From CAZWMK01 sp964635065 (lineage in GTDB: Bacteria; Pseudomonadota; Alphaproteobacteria; Sphingomonadales; Sphingomonadaceae), in assembly GCA_964635065.1 (NCBI GenBank), contig CAZWMK010000002.1:1-64000 (forward strand): a stretch of 64,000 nucleotides of DNA, read 5' to 3'. The notes under the pieces were generated by a model that saw only the letters and a list, made by a program, of their open reading frames with translations, had not been told where the DNA came from and made no database searches. Positions 41,338 through 50,780 of the stretch are shown here, in pieces. Each line of letters opens with the position of its first letter. Positions within the stretch are counted from its first letter, which is position 1. The position numbers were made by a program, and so were the translations under genes.

Positions 41338-42375
41338 ATGCAGGCATGGCTGGTCCATGGCTATGGCGACATGCGGTTGGCCGAAGTGCCCGAACCGGTG
41401 GCCAAGCCCGGCTGGGTCAAGGTCAGAGTTCGTGTCGCCCAGCCCAGCATCACCGAGATCCTGTTGTTCCACGGCGAAAAAACCTATGGCCACGACATTA
41501 TCGCCCGCCGATTGTCGGCAGGTCCGGCGCAATTGTTCGGTCATGAGTTTTCGGGCGAAGTCGTGGCACTGGGGGCTGGCGTCACCAGCCTTGCGGTCGG
41601 TGACCGGGTAACGGCACGCGGTTCCCATCCCGAAGGCATTGTTGGCTTCGACTATCCCGGCGCCTTTGCCGACTATGGCATTTTCCCCGAAAGCCTGCTG
41701 GCGAAGCTGCCCGATCATGTCAGCGACAGCGAGGGCGCGGCGATCCAGCCGCTGACCGATTGCGTCGCCGCTGCCCATGCGGGCGACATCCGCCCCGGCG
41801 ACACCGCCATCGTCATCGGACTTGGTGCGATGGGCCTTGGCTGCCTGCAAGCCGCGCGGGCCTTGGGCGCGGGCACCGTCGTCGGCATTGCCCGTCGTCC
41901 GCAGGTGCTCGACATGGCGCGCACACTCGGCGCCGATGTCGTGATCGACGCCAACCGCGACGATCCGGTGGAGGCCGTCCGCGCGCTGACGGGTGGGCGG
42001 GGTGCGGATGTCGTTTTCGAGTGCGCGGGCGGGCCTGTCGCGCGCGGACTTGCGGGCAATGCAACACTTGTCCAGGCGGCGCAGATGGTGCGCGACGAAG
42101 GCCGCGTCGTCGGCGTTGCCTTCGATGGCGATGCCGCCATCCTGCCCTACAGCGCCTTTCGCTTCCGCAGCATCCAGTATCGCTTCCCGCGCATACTGAC
42201 GCGCGCCATGTTCGAGGAAACGGTGGCCTTGGTCGCCTCGGGCGCCATCCGGCTCCGACCGCTTATCACCCATGTGCTCGATGGCATCGGCTCTCTGCCG
42301 TCCGCTTTCGATCTCACCGCCGACAAGGCGCAGCATGGCCTCATCAACCCTGCCCAGATCCGCATTTCATCCTGA
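41338..42375 (+). CDS. MDR-family alcohol dehydrogenase-like protein
   Basis: A 345-residue medium-chain dehydrogenase. The GroES-like domain has GHEFSGEVVALGAGVTSLAV and the Rossmann domain has VIGLGAMGLGCLQAARALGA. The His in GHE is present, but the catalytic-zinc cysteine is not: where family members have CG(S/T)D the sequence reads SITEILLFHG. The four-cysteine structural-zinc loop is also absent. It may therefore use another ligand set or act as a zinc-free reductase. ATG 41338 follows GGGGAGAGG. It lies between the GMC dehydrogenase and a SnoaL-like gene on one strand. Confidence 0.82.
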   Translation: MQAWLVHGYGDMRLAEVPEPVAKPGWVKVRVRVAQPSITEILLFHGEKTYGHDIIARRLSAGPAQLFGHEFSGEVVALGAGVTSLAVGDRVTARGSHPEGIVGFDYPGAFADYGIFPESLLAKLPDHVSDSEGAAIQPLTDCVAAAHAGDIRPGDTAIVIGLGAMGLGCLQAARALGAGTVVGIARRPQVLDMARTLGADVVIDANRDDPVEAVRALTGGRGADVVFECAGGPVARGLAGNATLVQAAQMVRDEGRVVGVAFDGDAAILPYSAFRFRSIQYRFPRILTRAMFEETVALVASGAIRLRPLITHVLDGIGSLPSAFDLTADKAQHGLINPAQIRISS

Positions 42376-42390
42376 CAGACGGAGAGCCGC

Positions 42391-42771
42391 ATGACCCGCA
42401 AAGAACTGGCCCATCACCTGTTCCAGACTGTCTATTACGGCAACATCGACCGTGGCGACATGGACGGCGCCGCCACCGCGCTCCACCCCGATATTGTCTG
42501 GAGCCATGCACAGGTCTGGGCGCATCATGAATTCGCGCGCGGCGAGGCCAAGGTGCTCCACGGGCGCAAGGCGGTGCATGATTATCTCGCCGCCCGCGTC
42601 CCCCAGTTGCGCGAGGCCGCGATCACCCACCATGTCCGCGAAATGGTCATGGAAGGCGATACCGGCGCGTTCATCGGCGCGGTCGAAGGACCGGGGCCGG
42701 AACAGCGGTTCATGGTATGGTTCACGCTGAAAGACGACCTGATCGGCACCTATACGCTGCGCCCGCTCTGA
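42391..42771 (+). CDS. SnoaL-like (NTF2-fold) protein
   Basis: A 126-residue NTF2-fold protein, shorter than its paralogues. The first helix is HLFQTVYYGNIDRGDMDGAA, and the later strands include HGRKAVHDYLAARVP and FMVWFTLKDDLIGTYTL. Asp and His residues occupy places seen in SnoaL-type cyclases and isomerases (DRGD and ITHHVREM). It begins 15 bp after the MDR gene and ends on the PepSY gene, whose reading frame it overlaps by 22 bp on the opposite strand. Probable role: isomerase, cyclase or hydratase in the pathway. Confidence 0.78.
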   Translation: MTRKELAHHLFQTVYYGNIDRGDMDGAATALHPDIVWSHAQVWAHHEFARGEAKVLHGRKAVHDYLAARVPQLREAAITHHVREMVMEGDTGAFIGAVEGPGPEQRFMVWFTLKDDLIGTYTLRPL

Positions 42772-43889
42772 CGCGCTCCGCGCCGCTTCTGCCAGCGCAA
42801 CACCCCCGTTGCGAACAGGCCGAGCGGCGCAAGTCCCGCCACGAGCACCAGCCAGCGCAGCAACAGCCCGCCTGCCGAACCATCGTGCAGCGCGTGGAGC
42901 CAGTTGTTGACCGTCGTCAGCGTTCCGGCGCGCTGCGCATCGACCAGCGCCGACACCCGGCCATCGGCGGCATCGACGAACACATAGCTGTGCGGAAAGC
43001 GATGGCTCGGGTCGCCTGGCTGCTGCATCCGCAGCACATAGACGCCCCCTGCCGCTGGCGGCGTCTCGATCCACGCAAGCCGCGCGTCGGGCAGCGTCGC
43101 CTGCGCGCGGGCGACCGCCTGATCGACGCCGACCAGCCGCCCGCGCACTGCGGTCGCAGGCCAGACAGGCTTGTCGACCGGCCCCAGCACCGGGGCCAGC
43201 ACGGCGTTGCTTTCGACCGGAAGGGCAAGCATGACGCCGGTCCCCACCAGCATCAAGGACAAGGCGATGCTCGTCAGCCCCGCCAGCTTGTGCCAGTCAT
43301 AAAGCGCGCGGATGGGCGGCGCCCCGCGCTTCAGCGCCAGCGCCTTTTTCCACTGACCGCCACGCGGCCACCATGCCCACAGCCCGCTGAGCAACAGCAC
43401 CAGAAGCGCCAGCCCGGCATAGCCCATGATCACGCCGCCCACCGGACCGATGAGCAGGCGATAATGCAGGTTGTAGATCCACGTCATCGCGCTATCGCCC
43501 CAATAGTCGCGGCGCAGCACGCGGTCGCCATCGGGCGACAGCCAGACCAGCATCGGCGCGAAATCCGCGCCCGCCCGCTCCGGCGGATTATAATAGCGCG
43601 CTGGAATCGCCCCCGGCGCGCCCGTCGCCTCGAACCGCCATGGCCCGAACTTGTCGGGATAGGCGGCGCGCACTGTCTGATAGGCCCGCTCCCACGACAC
43701 CGGGGCGACAGGTGCCGCCACGGCCATTTCAGGGTTCAGCGCCGCATCAATGCGCGGATAGAAAACCAGCATTGATCCGGTCAGCCCCGCCAGCACGAAC
43801 AGCGCGCCCAAGGTCAGGCCCAACCACAGGTGAATGTGGCGGACGACACCCCGGATACGGACGCGGTCGTGCGGGCGGGACCGGATCAT
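42750..43889 (-). CDS. PepSY-associated membrane protein
   Basis: A 379-residue inner-membrane protein of the PepSY_TM family, commonly paired with TonB-dependent siderophore receptors and thought to help move or reduce iron. Four helices are clear, including LWLGLTLGALFVLAGLTGSM near the N-terminus, VIMGYAGLALLVLLLSGLWA in the middle and LLLRWLVLVAGLAPLGLFAT at the end. Conserved histidines are present in VVRHIHLWLG and in YDWHKLAGL. It follows the TonB receptor by only four bases and is in the same operon. Confidence 0.87.
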   Translation of the reverse strand: MIRSRPHDRVRIRGVVRHIHLWLGLTLGALFVLAGLTGSMLVFYPRIDAALNPEMAVAAPVAPVSWERAYQTVRAAYPDKFGPWRFEATGAPGAIPARYYNPPERAGADFAPMLVWLSPDGDRVLRRDYWGDSAMTWIYNLHYRLLIGPVGGVIMGYAGLALLVLLLSGLWAWWPRGGQWKKALALKRGAPPIRALYDWHKLAGLTSIALSLMLVGTGVMLALPVESNAVLAPVLGPVDKPVWPATAVRGRLVGVDQAVARAQATLPDARLAWIETPPAAGGVYVLRMQQPGDPSHRFPHSYVFVDAADGRVSALVDAQRAGTLTTVNNWLHALHDGSAGGLLLRWLVLVAGLAPLGLFATGVLRWQKRRGARQSGRSV

Positions 43890-43892
43890 GGC

Positions 43893-45932
43893 CTAGAAGC
43901 GCGCGCGCACACTGGCCGATACCGTGCGCCCGTCTGCCGGACTGTGCAGCGTCTGTGCACCGTCCCACCAGACATATTCGCGGTATTCATCGGTCAGGTT
44001 CTTGACGGTCAGCGCGACTTCGACAGCCTCGGTCACGCGATAGGCGGCCTCGGCATTGAGCACGGCAAAATCACCGAACCGCCCACGATTGTTGCTGGTC
44101 GTCAGTTCATAGGCTGACTGGCCATTGCCCCACAGCGACAGGCGCAGGCGCGATACGCCGGTAAAGTCCGCCCCGCCCGACCACAGCCAGCGCGGCGTAT
44201 GGTCAAGGTCGTTGCCGAGCGTCAGCGGCGAGGCCGGATCGGGCGTCGTGATGATCGCCTTCTGCCAGGCCAGCGCGCCCCAGAATGACAGGCCTTGAAC
44301 GGGTCGCGCGCTTAGCTGCACATCGATCCCCTGCCGCTTGGTTGCGCCGACATTTTCGAAATCGCCCAAGGGATCGTTGAGCTTGCGCTTGATCTCGCCG
44401 CTCGCCTTCTGCTCCCAGAAGGCGACGCGCGTTTCAATGCGGTCGTGCGGCGCATATTTCACGCCGATTTCCCAGCCCTCGTTCACGGATGGCGCAAGGT
44501 CGATCTGGCGCGGCGGGATGAGATAGGCGCCCGACCCAAGTCCGATCTGGAAGGTCTTGCCCCAGTTTCCATAAAGCGTCAGCCCATTAAGCGGCGTGAC
44601 GGCGACCGAGATTTTCGGCTGGTCGATGCTGCCATAATCGTTGATCGGTGCGGTCGTGCCATTGAGCCGGTTGGCGAAATCGCCGCCCACCCAGTCGATG
44701 CGATAGGCGGGCGTGATCTTCAGCCACGGCGCCGGTTCAAGGATCGCCTGCACGTAAACGCCGCCGACCGAAACGTCGAACTGCTGGTCGCGCGTCTGGC
44801 TGGTCGCCACGCGGTTGACCGAAAGATAGCGCCGCGATTCATTGTCCTGTTTCTGGATGTCGCCGCCCAGTTCCACCATCAGCGGCATCCCCGCCAGATT
44901 GGCGTGATAGTGCATGGCCATGAGCGCGCCCCACTGGTCTTCGTCGGTCACGCGGCGCTGCTGCGATGCGCCCGCCGAAAATTTGACGTAGCGATCATCA
45001 CGGAAACGATTGAAATAGGCCTTGGCCGACAGGTCGAAATCGTCCGACAGGGCGGCATCCAGGTGCAGGCTGTATTGTCCGATCTTACGACGGTCGCCAT
45101 CCGAAGCGTTATAGGCATTGGTCATGCGCGGATCGGCTTCGGCATCGGCGCGGGTCAGATAGCCGGCTTCCTGCGCCTTGCCGTCATAATGGCGCGCAAT
45201 GGCGCCAAGCCGCAGATCGTCCGAGGCATTGTAGAACCATTTGCCCGCAAGGCTCAGCCGTTTCGTACGGCCATGATCGCGATAGCCTTGTGCATCACGG
45301 TAGGCGACAAGGTAATTCTGGCTGAACTTGCCGTTTTCCAGCCCCGCCGAAACCTGCCCTTCATAGCTGTTGTAGCTGCCTGCCGACAGCTTGGTGTCGA
45401 GATAGGTGCCACCCGTGCGCGTGCGGATGTTGGCGTTGCCTGCGATACTGTGCAGGCCATGGCGCGGGTCCGACGTGCCGCGCACGACTTCGATGCTTTC
45501 GATGTCGAGCGGGAAGACCATGTCGATGAACGGCATGTTGCCGTCATTGCTGTTTGACGGAATACCGTCGATCAGCAGCTTCACCGCGTTGATCTCGCCT
45601 TCGCCATTAAAGCCACGGAACGAGAATTTGCCGCTCGTCGTGCCCTGGTTGAAATCGGTCAGCAGCACGCCAGGCAGGCGACCGATCAGTTCCCAGACAT
45701 AATCGACATCGGCACGCTGCGCGACGTCCGCGCCCAGCCGGTCGACCGAGGTGACGACGTTCTGGCTGCTGCCTGCCATGCCACGTGCGGTGACGACAAT
45801 GTCGCCGACGGAAAAGCTGGTATCCGGTGCCTCGATGCGCCCACGCGTGGCGGGCGCATGGCCTTCATGGTTCTGGGCTAGGACGGGGGCCGCCGACAGC
45901 AGGGCGGCAAGAATGGTCATGGACGTTTTCAT
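43893..45932 (-). CDS. TonB-dependent outer-membrane receptor
   Basis: A protein of about 679 residues. The start at 45932 gives a clean signal peptide (KTSMTILAALLSAAPVLAQ). The plug domain is visible in VWELIGRLPGVLLTDFNQGT, VKLLIDGIPSNSNDG and ESIEVVRGTSDPRHGLHSIA. The beta-barrel ends in VSASVRARF, the C-terminal aromatic signal. A histidine-containing segment, NHEGHAP, just after the signal may bind metal. Its partners PepSY and DUF2946 suggest metal or metallophore uptake. Which ligand is unknown. Confidence 0.9.
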   Translation of the reverse strand: MKTSMTILAALLSAAPVLAQNHEGHAPATRGRIEAPDTSFSVGDIVVTARGMAGSSQNVVTSVDRLGADVAQRADVDYVWELIGRLPGVLLTDFNQGTTSGKFSFRGFNGEGEINAVKLLIDGIPSNSNDGNMPFIDMVFPLDIESIEVVRGTSDPRHGLHSIAGNANIRTRTGGTYLDTKLSAGSYNSYEGQVSAGLENGKFSQNYLVAYRDAQGYRDHGRTKRLSLAGKWFYNASDDLRLGAIARHYDGKAQEAGYLTRADAEADPRMTNAYNASDGDRRKIGQYSLHLDAALSDDFDLSAKAYFNRFRDDRYVKFSAGASQQRRVTDEDQWGALMAMHYHANLAGMPLMVELGGDIQKQDNESRRYLSVNRVATSQTRDQQFDVSVGGVYVQAILEPAPWLKITPAYRIDWVGGDFANRLNGTTAPINDYGSIDQPKISVAVTPLNGLTLYGNWGKTFQIGLGSGAYLIPPRQIDLAPSVNEGWEIGVKYAPHDRIETRVAFWEQKASGEIKRKLNDPLGDFENVGATKRQGIDVQLSARPVQGLSFWGALAWQKAIITTPDPASPLTLGNDLDHTPRWLWSGGADFTGVSRLRLSLWGNGQSAYELTTSNNRGRFGDFAVLNAEAAYRVTEAVEVALTVKNLTDEYREYVWWDGAQTLHSPADGRTVSASVRARF

Positions 45933-46058
45933 GATGAGAAACCCGATAGAAATGAACGACAGGTCATCCGGAAAACCGCGCAAGAACATCTGTCTGCATC
46001 TGGTGTTTACCTGGTGCAGAGAGGGAGCGAACCGGATGATGCCGTTCACTGCGCGCGG

Positions 46059-46451
46059 TCAGCGCAGCGTGGGCGGGCCATGGGCTGGCGGCGGCGGCGC
46101 GGCCAGCCGGTGCGTCGTCAGATCGGCAATCGCCGCACCGAACGTCAGGACGAGGCCATAGGCGAAGGGTATCGTCATGGCCAGCGCATCGACATGCAAA
46201 AGCGCACTGCCCATGCCAGGGGCAAACAGGCAGGGGCTTTCCGCCGTATCTGGCTGGGCAGGCGTTTTCTGGCCAAGGTCGATGACGACCTGTTTCTGAC
46301 CCATGCCCGAACACAAAATGATGGTCACGCCATCCGTGCTGGTGGCGGGCATATAGCCCGCAGGCACCAGCATCCGCAGGGCAAGCCCGCAGAACAGCAG
46401 CGTCGCAAGAAGCGCCCGCCCCATATCGCCCTGTCTGGTCCATGCCTGCAT
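46059..46451 (-). CDS. DUF2946-type small membrane protein
   Basis: A short protein with an N-terminal membrane helix (ALLATLLFCGLALRMLVPAG) followed by YMPATS and VTIILCSGMGQKQVVIDLG. This resembles DUF2946, found near TonB receptors and copper-related genes. A second helix, ALAMTIPFAYGLVLTFGAAI, and a proline-rich end complete it. ATG 46451 is chosen for its helix position; the frame permits 46520. It lies 126 bp upstream of the receptor on the same strand. Function unknown. Confidence 0.6.
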   Translation of the reverse strand: MQAWTRQGDMGRALLATLLFCGLALRMLVPAGYMPATSTDGVTIILCSGMGQKQVVIDLGQKTPAQPDTAESPCLFAPGMGSALLHVDALAMTIPFAYGLVLTFGAAIADLTTHRLAAPPPPAHGPPTLR

Positions 46452-46605
46452 GGCTGGCGCGTTAGGCGATTGATGACCAACTGTCAAAGCAATGTCGCCG
46501 CCAGCCCGCTTTGCGGCCAATTGCCTTTGCCGTCAGGCCTGATAGATTCGCCATGCGGCGGCCATGACAACAAAAACACATGGCTGTCGGCATGGGGAGG
46601 CTTTC

Positions 46606-48777
46606 GTGAAAGACCGGTGGATGATGCGCGCTGCCATGACGGCGGCGGCGCTGACGGGAACAGCTGCACTCGTGGCGCGCGCCGGCGATGGCCCTGCGCC
46701 GGGCGGCAGCTACACCGTCGCGCAGTATCAGGCCGGACAGGCGGTCTATGAAGCCAGTTGCACCGTCTGTCACGACCGCAGGCTTGAAGGCTCGTCGCAC
46801 GGCCCGGCGCTGAAAGGCCCGACCTTCGCGCAACATTGGGCCAGCCGCAGCAGCGACGACCTCCTTGCCTTCACGCAGTCGATGATGCCCCCCGCTCAGG
46901 GCGGCAGCCTGTCGGCGCAGGACTATGCCGCCGTCACTGCCTATGTGCTCGCCGCAAACGGCCATGGGGCGGGGCACGTGCCGCTTGCCAAAGGCCGCGC
47001 CGTGCCGATTGGCCGCGCGGGCCATTCCCCGCCCCCGGCCGCCGCGCCGCCTATGGCTGCCGCAGGCGCTCAAAAGCCCGAACGCTATTCCAGCGCCTTC
47101 GAGGACATGGTCGCCCGTCTTGGCGCACAAAACCGCAGCGCGCCCGTGCTCGCCCCTGTCACCGAAGCGATGTTGAGCGCGCCCCCGCCCGGATCATGGC
47201 TGAACTGGCGCCGCACGCGCACCGGCCATGGCGACAGCCCGCTTAATGCGATCAACGCGGCCAATGTCGGGTCACTGAAACTCGCCTGGGTGATGGCGCT
47301 GCCCGATGGCGTCAACCAGACAACGCCTTTGGTGCATGACGGCGTGCTGTTCGTCATCGCGCCCGGCGGACGGCTCATGGCGCTCGACGCCGCAAACGGC
47401 GACTTCATCTGGGACTATCGCTATGCCCCGACGTCGGGCGACAAGGTCGCAGTCACGCCGATGCGCAACATCGCGATTTATGGTCACAACATCTATCTTG
47501 CCACGCCAGATGCCGCACTGGTCGCCGTCGATGCCCGCAGTGGCCGCGAGGTATGGCGCACGCAAAAAGCCGACACCGCCGATGGCTTCACCCACACGGC
47601 AGGGCCGGTGATTGCCAATGGCGTCGTCATCAGCGGCATCAACGGCTGCGAGCGCTTCAAGAAACAACCCTGCTTCGTCAGTGGCCACGATCCCGAAACG
47701 GGCCGCGAACTGTGGCGCACATCGGTCATCGCCCAGCCTGGCGACCATGGCGACAGGAGCTGGGCTGGCCTCGCCCCGGAATTTCGCGCAGGTGGCGACA
47801 TGTGGATCGCCGGCACCTATGATCCGGCCACCGACAGCTATTTCATCGGCACGGCACAGGCAAAGCCCTGGGTTGCCGCCAGTCGCCGTATGACGCCGAA
47901 AGATGACGTGCTTTACACCAATTCCACCCTTGCACTTGATCCGCGCACCGGGCGCATCAAATGGTGGTTCCAGCACAGCCCCGGCGAAACGCTCGACATG
48001 GACGTGGTCTATGAACGCGTTGCTGTCGACGATGGCGACCAGTCGTATTTGTTCACGGCCGGCAAGGACGGCATTCTCTGGAAGCTCGACCGTAAAAGCG
48101 GCAAATATCGCGGCCATGTCGAAACCGTCTATCAGGACGTATTCACGCACATCGACCGGAAGACCGGCAAGGTCACACTGCGTCCCGATCTCATGACAGC
48201 GCAGGTCGGGCAGTTCATACCGTCATGCCCCACCACCTTTGGCGGCCACAACTGGCAGGCGATGGCCTATGACCGGGCGCAGCATGCGCTAATTATCCCG
48301 CTGTTGCAGATGTGCGGCGGCATTGCCGGATCGGCGGTCGATTTCAAGCTCGGTGGCGGCGGCCTTGGCGTCGGCGCGCTATCGGACCCCGGACGCTCTG
48401 TTCACATGCCCGGCACCGAAAAAGGCCAGTTTGCCAAGCTCGCATCCTATGATGTCCGCAGTCTGAAACCGCTGTGGTCGATCACCCAGCCCACGCCTTT
48501 TTCAACAGCGGCGCTGGCGACCGCAGGCGGGCTGGTGTTCATCGGCGACGTCGACCGTTATTTCAAGGCGTTCGACACGAAAACAGGCAAGCTGTTGTGG
48601 CAGACGCGCCTCGGCACGGCAGCGCATGGATTCCCGATTTCCTATGCGGCAGGCGGCAAGCAGTATGTTGCCATCACCGCAGGCCAACTCGGCGCCTATC
48701 TCCTGGTCGCCGGCCAGGCCGGGCGGATATACCAGCCTGCCAATGGCAATGCGCTCTATGTGTTCGCGCTGCCCTGA
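46606..48777 (+). CDS. PQQ-dependent dehydrogenase with N-terminal cytochrome c domain
   Basis: A protein of about 723 residues. The signal peptide (MRAAMTAAALTGTAALVARA) is followed by a cytochrome c domain with CTVCH, the reverse order of the first PQQ enzyme. The propeller starts near LNWRRTRTGHGDSPLNAINA and includes WKLDRKSGK-type blades. The catalytic aspartate region is HSPGETLDMDVVYERVAVD: a second Asp lies two residues after the first, the feature associated with lanthanide-dependent enzymes. GTG 46606 fits the signal peptide better than ATG 46564. Periplasmic alcohol or aldehyde oxidation; substrate unknown. Confidence 0.87.
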   Translation: MKDRWMMRAAMTAAALTGTAALVARAGDGPAPGGSYTVAQYQAGQAVYEASCTVCHDRRLEGSSHGPALKGPTFAQHWASRSSDDLLAFTQSMMPPAQGGSLSAQDYAAVTAYVLAANGHGAGHVPLAKGRAVPIGRAGHSPPPAAAPPMAAAGAQKPERYSSAFEDMVARLGAQNRSAPVLAPVTEAMLSAPPPGSWLNWRRTRTGHGDSPLNAINAANVGSLKLAWVMALPDGVNQTTPLVHDGVLFVIAPGGRLMALDAANGDFIWDYRYAPTSGDKVAVTPMRNIAIYGHNIYLATPDAALVAVDARSGREVWRTQKADTADGFTHTAGPVIANGVVISGINGCERFKKQPCFVSGHDPETGRELWRTSVIAQPGDHGDRSWAGLAPEFRAGGDMWIAGTYDPATDSYFIGTAQAKPWVAASRRMTPKDDVLYTNSTLALDPRTGRIKWWFQHSPGETLDMDVVYERVAVDDGDQSYLFTAGKDGILWKLDRKSGKYRGHVETVYQDVFTHIDRKTGKVTLRPDLMTAQVGQFIPSCPTTFGGHNWQAMAYDRAQHALIIPLLQMCGGIAGSAVDFKLGGGGLGVGALSDPGRSVHMPGTEKGQFAKLASYDVRSLKPLWSITQPTPFSTAALATAGGLVFIGDVDRYFKAFDTKTGKLLWQTRLGTAAHGFPISYAAGGKQYVAITAGQLGAYLLVAGQAGRIYQPANGNALYVFALP

Positions 48778-48920
48778 CACCCGACGGTTGTGTGCTCATT
48801 CAAGGCAAATTTTTGTACTCAAGCGGAAAGGCGTGGCGCTTCATTTTGCCACCTATTCAAATTGGGAGCATGAAACCCACTAGCAGAGCTGACGGCTTGT
48901 GATTAGAGACGCCCAATAGA

Positions 48921-48949
48921 GCAGTGTTTATGCAGTTCTGTCACACTGC
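48921..48949. promoter_or_regulatory. Inverted repeat upstream of the kor operon
   Basis: GCAGTGT (48921-48927) and ACACTGC (48943-48949) are exact inverted copies separated by 15 bases that contain TTATGCAGTTCTG, similar to the element at 21184. It lies 48 bp before the korC start. A regulator-binding site is likely on symmetry and position; the regulator is unknown. Confidence 0.5.
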
Positions 48950-48996
48950 CGAAAATTGCGGACTGAAAGCGTGTTCCGGGAGGATAAGCGTTAAAA

Positions 48997-50775
48997 ATGG
49001 CAAGGGTTGATCAGGGCGTTCCCGACCACCTTCATCAGGTTGTCGATTGTCAGTGGGCTTGCCCCGCACACACACCTGTCCCGGAATATCTGCGCCTGAT
49101 TGCCCAGGGGCGCTATGCCGAATCCTATGAAGTCAACTGGTGGTCGAACGTGTTTCCCGGCATTTTGGGCCGTGTCTGCGATCGCCCGTGCGAACCGGCC
49201 TGCCGCCGTGGCCGCGTCGAGGAAGAACCGGTTGCCATCTGCCGCCTGAAACGCGTTGCGGCCGACAACAAGGGCGACATTTCCGCCATGCTGCCGAAGG
49301 CGCCCACGGCCAAGAACGGCAAGCGCATCGCCTGTGTCGGCGCTGGCCCTGCGTCGCTCACCGTCGCGCGCGACCTTGCCCTGAATGGCTATCAGGTGAC
49401 CGTGCTTGACGGCGGCCATCAGGCTGGCGGCATGATGCGCAGCCAGATCCCGAAGTTCCGCCTGCCCGACGAAGTGATCGACGAGGAATGCGGCTATGTC
49501 GAAGGCCTCGACGTCGAAATCCGCCTGAACAGCTGGATTTCCAGCCTGAAGGACTTGCACGCCGAAGGCTGGGACGCCGTCTTTGTCGGCACCGGCGCAC
49601 CGCGCGGCCGCGATGCCGACCTGCCGGGCCGTCAGGAGGCTGCCGCCAACATCCACATCGGCATCGACTGGCTGTCGAACCTCGCGTTCGGCCATGTCGA
49701 CAGCGTCGGCAAGCGCGTGATCGTGCTTGGCGGCGGCAACACCGCCATGGACTGCTGCCGCTCTGCCCGCCGCCTCGGTGCCGAGGAAGTCCGCGTCATC
49801 GTCCGTTCGGGCTTCGATGAAATGAAGGCCTCGCCCTGGGAAAAGGAAGAGGCGCTGCACGAAGACATCATCATCCAGAACTGCATGGTTCCGATGAGCT
49901 TCGAGCACGACAACGGCAAACTGACCGGCGTCACCTTCGAACATGTCGAAGTCCAGTATGACGACAAGGGCCGCCGCTCGCTCGTGCCGACCGGGCGCAT
50001 GGAAACCGTCGGTTGCGATCAGGTGCTGATCGCCATCGGTCAGGAAAACAGCTTCCCGTGGATCGAACGCGACATCGGCCTCGAATTCGACAAGTGGGGC
50101 ATGCCGGTTGTCGACGCCAAAACCTTGCAGTCGACGGTGCCGAACATCTTCTTCGGCGGTGACGCGGCGCTTGGTCCGAAGAACATCATCACGGCCGTCG
50201 CCCAGGGGCATGAAGCGGCGATCTCGATCGACCTGTTCCTGAAAGGCAAGGATGTCGTCGCCGACCGTCCGGCCGACCGGATCACGCTCGCCAGCCAGAA
50301 GATGGGCATCCACGAATGGGCCTATGATAACGAAGTCACGAACGATCTGCGCCACAAGGTGCCGATACGCGACCTCGACATCGCTCTCAAAGACGTGCGC
50401 CTCGAACTCGAACTCGGCTATGACGAAAAGCTCGCCTATGCCGAGGCCGAACGCTGCTTCAACTGCGATATGGCGACGGTGTTCACGCCGTCGACCTGCA
50501 TTGAATGCGACAGCTGCGTCGACATCTGCCCGACCGAATGCATCACCTTCACCGAAGACGGCGAAGAAGATGATCTGCGCGGGCGCCTGAAGGCACCTGC
50601 CCTGAACGACGATCAGCCGCTTTACATCGCCGGCGGCCTGAAAACCGGCCGTGTCATGGTGAAGGACGAAAATGTCTGCCTTCACTGCGGCCTGTGTTCT
50701 GAACGCTGCCCGACCAATGCATGGGACATGCAGAAGGTCGACTGGCTCGTCGCCCATGCGGGCGCGGAGGCTTGA
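48997..50775 (+). CDS. korC: NAD(P)H/FAD iron-sulfur subunit of a 2-oxoacid oxidoreductase (GltD-like)
   Basis: A 592-residue flavoprotein. The N-terminal [4Fe-4S] region has CQWACPAHTPVPEY and GRVCDRPCEPACRRG, as in glutamate synthase small subunit and NfnL. FAD- and NAD(P)-binding loops are CVGAGPASLTVARDL and VLGGGNTAMDCCRSA. The C-terminus carries two ferredoxin motifs, CIECDSCVDICP and CLHCGLCSERCP. It is expected to move electrons between NAD(P)H and the KorAB iron-sulfur centre. The gene order C-A-B resembles the 2-oxoglutarate:NADP oxidoreductase of Azoarcus evansii as I remember it. AGGAGG precedes the ATG by a few bases. Confidence 0.9.
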   Translation: MARVDQGVPDHLHQVVDCQWACPAHTPVPEYLRLIAQGRYAESYEVNWWSNVFPGILGRVCDRPCEPACRRGRVEEEPVAICRLKRVAADNKGDISAMLPKAPTAKNGKRIACVGAGPASLTVARDLALNGYQVTVLDGGHQAGGMMRSQIPKFRLPDEVIDEECGYVEGLDVEIRLNSWISSLKDLHAEGWDAVFVGTGAPRGRDADLPGRQEAAANIHIGIDWLSNLAFGHVDSVGKRVIVLGGGNTAMDCCRSARRLGAEEVRVIVRSGFDEMKASPWEKEEALHEDIIIQNCMVPMSFEHDNGKLTGVTFEHVEVQYDDKGRRSLVPTGRMETVGCDQVLIAIGQENSFPWIERDIGLEFDKWGMPVVDAKTLQSTVPNIFFGGDAALGPKNIITAVAQGHEAAISIDLFLKGKDVVADRPADRITLASQKMGIHEWAYDNEVTNDLRHKVPIRDLDIALKDVRLELELGYDEKLAYAEAERCFNCDMATVFTPSTCIECDSCVDICPTECITFTEDGEEDDLRGRLKAPALNDDQPLYIAGGLKTGRVMVKDENVCLHCGLCSERCPTNAWDMQKVDWLVAHAGAEA

Positions 50776-50780
50776 AATCC

